Origin: Campylobacteraceae bacterium
Lineage (GTDB): Bacteria > Campylobacterota > Campylobacteria > Campylobacterales > Sulfurovaceae
Direction of reading: 5' to 3'
Assembly (NCBI GenBank): GCA_026985655.1
Contig: JALSQB010000244.1
Coordinates: forward strand, 1-6,026
Length of the DNA stretch: 6,026 bases
Positions within the stretch are counted from its first letter, which is position 1, and each line of letters starts with the position of its first letter. The notes under the pieces were generated by a model that searched no databases, was not told where the DNA came from, and saw only the letters and a program-made list of their open reading frames with translations. Positions 1-4,547 of the stretch are shown here, piece by piece. A program made the translations under genes and the position numbers.

Positions 1-753
1 TTTCAAGGTGAGGGGTTTGAGTTTACGGAGCTTCGTGAATATGTTTATGGAGATGATGTTCGTAAAATAGACTGGAAAACCACGGCGAAGTTGGGAAAGC
101 CTTTTATTAAGATTTACAATGAAGAGCGAGAACTCAACGTGGTAACGGCTGTGATGTTGGGTGGCTCTACTTATTTTGGTACGGTCAAACAAAAATCTGA
201 AACCATGGCTGAATTGGTCGCACTGCTTGGCTTTTCAGCTGTTAAAAATAGCGATTTGTTTTCAAGTATTATTTTTGCCGATAAGCTTTACAACATAAGT
301 AAACCCAACAAAAAATACTTTGCCGTGCAAGATGCAGTAACTCAAATGCAAAAGTTCGATATGTTGGGAAAAAGTTCTGACTATAAAGCCTTTAGCGATA
401 CACTTTATAAACGCATTAAACGAAAATCGTTACTCTTTATCATCTCAGATTTTGTGGGTAAAATAGATTTGTCACTCTTGTCCAAAAAACACGATGTGGT
501 TGCTTTAATTGTGCGTGACAAATTTGAAGAGAACCCAGAAGCTTTAGGGCAAATACGTCTATTGGACATGGAAAAAGAGCGTTCTTTTGAGGGTATGGTG
601 AGTAAGGACACTATGCAAGGTTACCAAAAAGCATTGGCAGACAATGATGCACAACTTTATGCTCATTTTAAAAAGTCGGCTATACGTTACACGAAAATTT
701 ACACCGATGAAGAGCCTTATTTGAAGTTGCTTAAGTTGTTGGGAGGGCGTTAG
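1..753 (+). CDS. DUF58 domain protein, 5' end outside the window
   Basis: The reading frame is open from base 1 to the TAG at 751-753, giving 250 visible residues. The family is usually about 290-300 residues, so roughly 40-50 N-terminal residues are missing. The first visible residues carry the DUF58 signature: FEFTELREY, then GDDVRKIDW, then TAKLGKP (residues 6-34). A TTG at base 91 could be called as a start, but the conserved motif lies before it, so the gene certainly begins upstream. DUF58 proteins contain a VWA-like fold and are commonly encoded next to moxR and bat genes; they are presumed cytoplasmic or membrane-associated partners of the MoxR ATPase. The first metal-site motif, normally DxSxS, reads M52-L-G-G-S56 here, while the later acidic strand end (IISDF, D150) and the C-terminal VxDxxE-like region are kept. 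The stop directly abuts the next ATG. Family assignment is firm; molecular role is inferred. Confidence 0.93.
   Translation, partial: FQGEGFEFTELREYVYGDDVRKIDWKTTAKLGKPFIKIYNEERELNVVTAVMLGGSTYFGTVKQKSETMAELVALLGFSAVKNSDLFSSIIFADKLYNISKPNKKYFAVQDAVTQMQKFDMLGKSSDYKAFSDTLYKRIKRKSLLFIISDFVGKIDLSLLSKKHDVVALIVRDKFEENPEALGQIRLLDMEKERSFEGMVSKDTMQGYQKALADNDAQLYAHFKKSAIRYTKIYTDEEPYLKLLKLLGGR
741..747 (+). promoter_or_regulatory. Ribosome binding site for the small membrane protein gene
   Basis: A purine-rich GGGAGGG lies inside the last codons of the DUF58 gene, six bases before the ATG at 754. It fixes the start of the following gene, whose ATG comes immediately after the upstream TAG, so ribosomes finishing the DUF58 protein can reinitiate directly. 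Confidence 0.75.
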
Positions 754-1149
754 ATGGAAAATCAATTAAGAGACATAAAACCTTTATTAGAGATACCTGA
801 TAGCTCTTATTATGTTTTTGTAGGCTTACTTTTTTTAGCAATAAGCATCGTTGTCTTTGTGCTGTTTTTTCTAATTAAAAAGTTTTGGAAACAGAGAAAA
901 ATAGACATGCAAAAGGTCTATTTTGAACAGTTTAAAAATTTAGATTGGAGCGATGCTAAAACATCAGCGTATGAAGCAACCAAATTGGGACGCATACTTA
1001 CTAAAAATAATGAGAGAGCCAAAGAGATATATGGACAATTTGTTCCCATGTTAGAAGCCTACAAATACAAAAAAGAAGTTCCCTTACTTGATGAAAAGAC
1101 TTTAAATCAATACACGCTACTGGTGCATATAATCGATGAATCAATTTAG
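754..1149 (+). CDS. Small single-span membrane protein of the Bat operon (DUF4381-like position)
   Basis: This 131-residue protein has a short N-terminal segment with LRDIKP (residues 5-10), one strong hydrophobic span at about residues 19-41, a basic stop-transfer stretch (KKFWKQRK, 42-49) and a C-terminal soluble part of about 80 residues that is mostly predicted helix. Positive charges after the span suggest an N-out, C-in orientation. In many Bat operons a DUF4381 protein sits exactly between DUF58 and batA and has the same build: an LRDI-type N-terminus, one span and a cytoplasmic helical tail. The resemblance in position, size and opening motif supports a DUF4381-like protein, but the sequence is divergent and I would not assign the family without a profile search. 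No catalytic motif is visible. The start is supported by GGGAGGG six bases upstream. The 3' end overlaps batA by 14 nt. Likely role: a membrane partner or scaffold of the BatA/BatB complex (inference). Confidence 0.85.
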   Translation: MENQLRDIKPLLEIPDSSYYVFVGLLFLAISIVVFVLFFLIKKFWKQRKIDMQKVYFEQFKNLDWSDAKTSAYEATKLGRILTKNNERAKEIYGQFVPMLEAYKYKKEVPLLDEKTLNQYTLLVHIIDESI

Positions 1150-2053
1150 TTTCCAATACCCTTGGGTTTTGGGGTTTATCATCATTTTTATGCTCTGTGC
1201 AAAGTTTTGTAGGATTAAATCGCACTCTATCTATTTCCCACACTTAGACTCCTTGATGCTAGGTGCTAAAAAAAGAGGACAACTCTTGCCCTTGTTAAAA
1301 TGGTTAGGCATAACTTTAGCCCTTGTGGCATTGGCTTCTCCTGTGCTAAGCAAAGAGTATAGTAATGTTAAAAAGCATGGGCGTGATATTGTGCTGATTA
1401 TTGATACCTCTGAGTCGATGAAACAACAAGGATTTGATGCTAAAAATCCTTCTAAAAATAAGTTTCAAGCAACCAAAGAGGTGGCAGCTTCTTTTGTTTC
1501 AAAAAGAAAAAATGACCGTGTTGGACTCATTACTTTTGCAGACATTGCCTTTGTGGCTTCACCTTTGACTTTTGAGACAGATTTTTTAGAAAAAATCATA
1601 GGAATGCAAAGTCTTGGGATTGCAGGACGCAGAACAGCGATTAATGATGCTTTGGTTCAGTCGTATGGAATGTTAGAAAAATCAAACGCCAAGAGTAAGA
1701 TTGTTATTTTGCTCACCGATGGGATTGACAATATGAGTCAAATAACGGTTGATGAAGTGGTCTCTTTGGTGGAGAAATCAAAAGTAAAACTTTACACCAT
1801 TGGGGTAGGGAGTTCACGTGATTTTGATGGTAAATATTTGCAAAAGTTAGCCAAAGCAGGAAAAGGAGTGGCATTTTCTGCACAAAATGCCAAGATGCTA
1901 AGTAAAATATATGAGGAAATTGACCGTTTAGAAGTTTCTAAAATAGATGATAAAAAAGTAGTACAACATATTTATTTGTTTGCGTATCCTCTAATTTTTT
2001 CTATTTTATTGCTACTTCTTTTTATCTATTTTAAAAATATGAGGAGTGCTTAA
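1136..2053 (+). CDS. batA: BatA, membrane-anchored VWA-domain protein
   Basis: This 305-residue protein has the standard BatA plan: two N-terminal hydrophobic segments (about 8-25 and 51-70, the latter ending ALASPV), a VWA domain from about residue 83 to 265, and a C-terminal span (about 279-298) followed by a short basic tail. The metal-ion-dependent adhesion site (MIDAS) is complete: D90-T-S92-E-S94-M, T167 in GRRTAINDAL, and D195 in LLTDG. VWA proteins bind a divalent cation here and use it to contact a protein ligand. In Bat systems BatA pairs with BatB, with MoxR and DUF58 as likely cytoplasmic partners; aerotolerance or stress roles were proposed from Bacteroides, but the mechanism is unknown. 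The start overlaps the upstream gene by 14 nt and has only a weak Shine-Dalgarno (TGGTG at 1121-1125), so translational coupling is likely. The alternative name batB is unlikely because a second VWA gene follows directly. An unusual C21-AKF-C25 pair lies in the first span. Confidence 0.92.
   Translation: MNQFSFQYPWVLGFIIIFMLCAKFCRIKSHSIYFPHLDSLMLGAKKRGQLLPLLKWLGITLALVALASPVLSKEYSNVKKHGRDIVLIIDTSESMKQQGFDAKNPSKNKFQATKEVAASFVSKRKNDRVGLITFADIAFVASPLTFETDFLEKIIGMQSLGIAGRRTAINDALVQSYGMLEKSNAKSKIVILLTDGIDNMSQITVDEVVSLVEKSKVKLYTIGVGSSRDFDGKYLQKLAKAGKGVAFSAQNAKMLSKIYEEIDRLEVSKIDDKKVVQHIYLFAYPLIFSILLLLLFIYFKNMRSA
2041..2046 (+). promoter_or_regulatory. Ribosome binding site for batB inside the batA end
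   Basis: GAGGAG is located in the last codons of batA, six bases before the batB ATG at 2053. Together with the TAATG stop/start overlap it supports this batB start and coupled translation of the two VWA partners, probably near equal amounts. Confidence 0.75.
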
Positions 2054-3027
2054 TGAGTTTTGTAAACCCTCAACTTTTTTGGATTTTAATTTTACCTTTA
2101 ATCGTTTTTACGGTGGTCATTTTACGCCATAAAGGCTCGGTTACCTCAGTATTTAGTGAAGAGGTTTTAAAAAAACTTTCAATTGGTGATGACTCTTTAC
2201 CTTTAGTTGTACGAAATAGTCTGTTACTTTTGGCTATTTTTTTTATGCTTATTGCCTTGGCTAGACCTGTATTTGACCATGGTGACAAAGTGGTACAACT
2301 AAAAGGACTTTCAGCTGTGGTCGCACTTGATATTTCAGGTTCAATGAGAGCCAAAGATATTTATCCAAATCGTTTGGAATTTGCCAAAAAGAAAATGCTA
2401 AGTTTATTTGAAGAGATGCCTTCTGATGAGTTGTCAGTTGTTGCTTTTGCACACTCTGCATTTATGTTAGCCCCTTTTTCTTCGGACAAAGAGACACTTT
2501 CTCAAATGGTTGGGGGGGTCACCGATGAGTACATCAACATGAGTTCGACGGACTTTTCGCACTTAGGTGCGTATGTGGCTAAAATTTTAGAGAAAAAAGA
2601 GCCAAAGATTTTGATTGTTTTTTCAGATGGTGGAGAGAAAAAAGATTTAGAAAAGTTCACCCAGATTATTAAAAACAACAATATTTACCTCTATGTGGTG
2701 TTGGTCGGAACGCAAAAGGGTTCACCTGTCATTGACGAAGAGGGAAAAAAGGTGAGTAAAAATGGTGCGATTGTGATTACCCAAAGAAATGATGCATTGG
2801 GTCAAATAGCCTTTGACAATAAGGGGGCATTTGTGGTGGCAAATACAGGCACGCAAAGCATCAAAGATTTGGTAGCTACCATTAAAGCACAACATCAAAG
2901 CAAAGCACAAGGAGAAGTGACCATTCATGACAGAGAAGAGTTTTTTTACTATCCTTTGGCTTTAGGCATTTTACTCTTACTCTTAGGCTTCTCATCACTA
3001 CCACAAAGGATACAAAATGTTAAGTAA
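2053..3027 (+). CDS. batB: BatB, membrane-anchored VWA-domain protein
   Basis: This 324-residue protein repeats the BatA architecture: N-terminal motif FVNPQLFW and hydrophobic segment (about 8-24), second segment (about 54-71, ending ALARPVF), a VWA domain from about residue 85 to 280, and a C-terminal span (about 300-314) before a short basic tail. All MIDAS residues are present: D93-I-S95-G-S97-M, T166 in SSTDFS, and D192 in FSDGG. The segment DIYPNRLEFAK just after the first motif is a typical BatB feature and, with its place after batA, separates it from BatA. It probably forms a membrane complex with BatA and works with the TPR protein BatC; in the cell the VWA domain should be on the opposite side of the membrane from the short tail loops, but topology was not tested. 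The start shares one base with the batA stop. The last 11 nt overlap the protease gene. A run of seven G residues sits in its coding sequence (codons for V153-G-G-V156). Confidence 0.93.
   Translation: MSFVNPQLFWILILPLIVFTVVILRHKGSVTSVFSEEVLKKLSIGDDSLPLVVRNSLLLLAIFFMLIALARPVFDHGDKVVQLKGLSAVVALDISGSMRAKDIYPNRLEFAKKKMLSLFEEMPSDELSVVAFAHSAFMLAPFSSDKETLSQMVGGVTDEYINMSSTDFSHLGAYVAKILEKKEPKILIVFSDGGEKKDLEKFTQIIKNNNIYLYVVLVGTQKGSPVIDEEGKKVSKNGAIVITQRNDALGQIAFDNKGAFVVANTGTQSIKDLVATIKAQHQSKAQGEVTIHDREEFFYYPLALGILLLLLGFSSLPQRIQNVK
2512..2518 (+). repeat. G7 homopolymer within batB
   Basis: Seven consecutive G residues encode two GGG glycines between the valines of the MVGGV stretch in BatB. In an A/T-rich genome this is the longest G run in the window. 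The frame is intact here; a one-base change would truncate BatB soon after the middle of the VWA domain, before the last MIDAS aspartate. Confidence 0.9.
3005..3010 (+). promoter_or_regulatory. Ribosome binding site for the CPBP protease gene
   Basis: AAAGGA lies inside the last codons of batB, six bases before the ATG at 3017. This supports the start that overlaps batB by 11 nt. Confidence 0.7.
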
Positions 3028-3772
3028 AAATATTGAATACAGAGGATCTGTTTGGGGCTTTTGGGGAACGTTTCTTTGGGGAATTGTTATTTTAATTACT
3101 TTTTTAATGGGTCAAATACTGCCACTCATAGCTTACATGATAGTTGAAGGAACAAGCCTTAGTTTTGAATCTTTTAACAGTTTGGCCGCTACTGCTTCAA
3201 CGGATGTTTTTTTACTTTTTCTCTCTTCTGTGGGAGGAATGCTCTTAGTTGTGCCTGTGGCATTTGGCATTGCGAAACTCAAACGAGGGTCACTCTTAAA
3301 AGATTATTTTGCACTCAATGGCTTTAAGTGGAAAACGCTTGGCTTTTGGCTTTTAATTTTTATTGTTTTGCAAATTGCCACAAGTTTTTTGATTGAAGCG
3401 TTGGGAGCAAAAGATATTCCTAACTTCATGTTAAATTTAGAGTACCCCACACGCATGCATAAAATTTTACTACTCATAGCCGTCATGGTCGCAGCCCCTG
3501 TTGTGGAAGAGGTAGTTTTTAGAGGTTTTTTACTTAAAGGTTTTGCTAACAGTTTTATGGGGATGCACGGGGCTGTATTGGTCACTTCTGCACTTTGGGC
3601 AGTGATTCACATGCAGTATGAGATTGTTTATCTTATTGCTATTTTTGTCATTGGGCTTGTTTTTGCCTATGCACGTTTGTTGAGTAACTCACTTTTTATT
3701 CCGATGATTATGCATTCGCTGATGAACTTTTTGGCAACAATGGGGCTGTTTTATGAGAAAGGGGTGTTTTAG
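3017..3772 (+). CDS. CPBP (Abi/Rce1-type) intramembrane metalloprotease
   Basis: This 251-residue protein is almost wholly hydrophobic, with about six to eight membrane spans (for example around 18-42, 63-86, 107-127, 148-162, 186-217 and 224-245). It carries the motifs of the CPBP family (CAAX protease and bacteriocin-processing): E164-E165-V-V-F-R169 in motif 1, H198 in WAVIH for motif 2 (W194 replaces the usual Phe of FxxxH), and H233-S-L-M-N237 for motif 3. These glutamate, histidine and asparagine residues form the active site in Rce1-type glutamate proteases or metalloproteases, so the enzyme is predicted active in the inner membrane. The family cleaves prenylated proteins in eukaryotes and acts in bacteriocin maturation or immunity and in membrane protein turnover in bacteria; the substrate here is unknown. 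The gene overlaps batB by 11 nt and is followed one base later by batC, so it is part of the Bat transcript. A Bat component as substrate is plausible but unproven. Confidence 0.93.
   Translation: MLSKNIEYRGSVWGFWGTFLWGIVILITFLMGQILPLIAYMIVEGTSLSFESFNSLAATASTDVFLLFLSSVGGMLLVVPVAFGIAKLKRGSLLKDYFALNGFKWKTLGFWLLIFIVLQIATSFLIEALGAKDIPNFMLNLEYPTRMHKILLLIAVMVAAPVVEEVVFRGFLLKGFANSFMGMHGAVLVTSALWAVIHMQYEIVYLIAIFVIGLVFAYARLLSNSLFIPMIMHSLMNFLATMGLFYEKGVF
3758..3764 (+). promoter_or_regulatory. Ribosome binding site that decides the batC start
   Basis: AAAGGGG ends nine bases before the ATG at 3774. An in-frame ATG at 3753 lies upstream of this site and would add MRKGCFS before the signal peptide. The position of this site and the cleaner signal peptide favour 3774. 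Confidence 0.65.
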
Positions 3773-3773
3773 C

Positions 3774-4547
3774 ATGAAGCAACTCATACTCTTGCTACTT
3801 GCAAGCAATTTTTTACTCGCAGATTTATTAGACTTTAAGACAATAGCGATAGCAAAAGAAGCATATAAAGCAAAAAACTTTGAGCGTTCTGCCTTATTAT
3901 ATGGGACATTGAATATAAAAGAACCAACGGTTATGTACAATAAAGCAAATGCTGAATATAAAGCAAAAATGTATGAGAGGTCAATTGAATCTTATAAAAA
4001 AGCTAAAGGAATTAAAGAAGAAGAACAGCGTTTATATAATCTTGGTAATGCATATTTTAAAAATAATAATTTTGATGAAGCAATTAAAAGTTATGAAAAA
4101 TCTTTAAAGCTTAATCCTCATGATGAAAATTTAAAAAATAATTTAGAACTTGCCAAGAAAAAGAAAAAAGAAGAAGAGAAAAAAAAGCAAGAGCAAAAGA
4201 AAAAAGAAGAAAAAAAGAAAGAGAACAAAAAGAAGAAAGAGCAAAAGAAGCACGAGAAAAAAAAGAAAGATGAGCAGAAGAAAAAAGATTCAGACAAAAA
4301 AGAAGATAATAAGAAGAAAGATGAGCCTAAGAAAAAGTCTGATGAAGAAAAAAAGAGACCAAAAGAAGAGGCAGAGAAGAAAATGACACCTCAAGAGAAA
4401 AAACAAGAAGCGATGAGAAAGAGAGAGTTGAAACACATGCTCAAACAGTTACAGAAGAAAAAGATGCCCACGATGATGTATCAGACAGATGAGAAGAAAG
4501 CGATGCAAAATGAAAAAGGAGAACGTAATGCTCAAAATCCTTGGTAG
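3774..4547 (+). CDS. batC: BatC, secreted TPR protein with Lys/Glu-rich tail
   Basis: From the ATG at 3774 the protein has 257 residues. Residues 1-17 look like a Sec signal peptide (MKQ, a Leu-rich core, then NFLLA), with cleavage likely after A17, so the protein should be periplasmic. Two TPR repeats are visible: about 54-79 (MYNKANAEYKAKMYERS...) and about 86-119 (YNLGNAYFKNNNFDEA, then EKSLKLNP), with a degenerate one possible near 21-47. Residues 128-203 are a low-complexity charged region in which I count about 40 Lys and 17 Glu in 76 positions. A less biased helical end follows (MTPQEKK to QLQKKK), and the protein ends RNAQNPW; a terminal Trp is a feature I recall from BatC proteins (often KDW). 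TPRs bind partner proteins, presumably BatA/BatB or BatD. The gene begins one base after the protease stop and overlaps batD by 20 nt. Its position between the VWA genes and batD confirms identity; the tail length and charge are unusual. Confidence 0.88.
   Translation: MKQLILLLLASNFLLADLLDFKTIAIAKEAYKAKNFERSALLYGTLNIKEPTVMYNKANAEYKAKMYERSIESYKKAKGIKEEEQRLYNLGNAYFKNNNFDEAIKSYEKSLKLNPHDENLKNNLELAKKKKKEEEKKKQEQKKKEEKKKENKKKKEQKKHEKKKKDEQKKKDSDKKEDNKKKDEPKKKSDEEKKRPKEEAEKKMTPQEKKQEAMRKRELKHMLKQLQKKKMPTMMYQTDEKKAMQNEKGERNAQNPW
4155..4382 (+). repeat. Low-complexity A-rich tract encoding the BatC Lys/Glu tail
   Basis: About 228 bases made mainly of AAA, AAG, GAA and GAG codons, nearly free of C and T on this strand. 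There is no strict repeat unit. Two A8 runs followed by G (4179-4187 and 4257-4265) each place the heptamer A_AAA_AAG in the reading frame. The +1 frame through this tract is also open and would give an Arg/Lys-rich peptide, which I regard as a composition artefact. Confidence 0.85.
4516..4521 (+). promoter_or_regulatory. Ribosome binding site for batD inside batC
   Basis: AAGGAG is located six bases before the ATG at 4528, within the last codons of batC. It supports the batD start that overlaps batC by 20 nt and is followed at once by a signal peptide. Confidence 0.78.

Noticed and set aside
91..753. A complete 220-residue protein starting at TTG 91
   Set aside because: The conserved DUF58 motif ELREY-GDD-RKIDW is encoded in the same frame before this codon, so the gene starts before the window.
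1128..1133. A perfect TATAAT just before batA, as a possible promoter -10 box
   Set aside because: It lies three bases before the batA ATG, so transcription would start inside the coding region, and no TTGACA-like box is found about 17 bases upstream. It is part of the upstream gene's codons.
3304..3585. Minus-strand open frames opposite the protease and the other genes
   Set aside because: They lie opposite clearly conserved genes, have no ribosome site or recognisable domain, and reflect antisense composition.
3753..3773. Earlier in-frame ATG for batC adding seven residues
   Set aside because: It lies upstream of the best ribosome binding site and would put a polar extension before the signal peptide; the ATG at 3774 fits better.
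4150..4386. A 78-residue Arg/Lys-rich reading frame inside batC in the +1 frame
   Set aside because: It is a by-product of the AAG/GAA-rich DNA; there is no separate ribosome site and the batC frame has a signal peptide, TPRs and a proper end.
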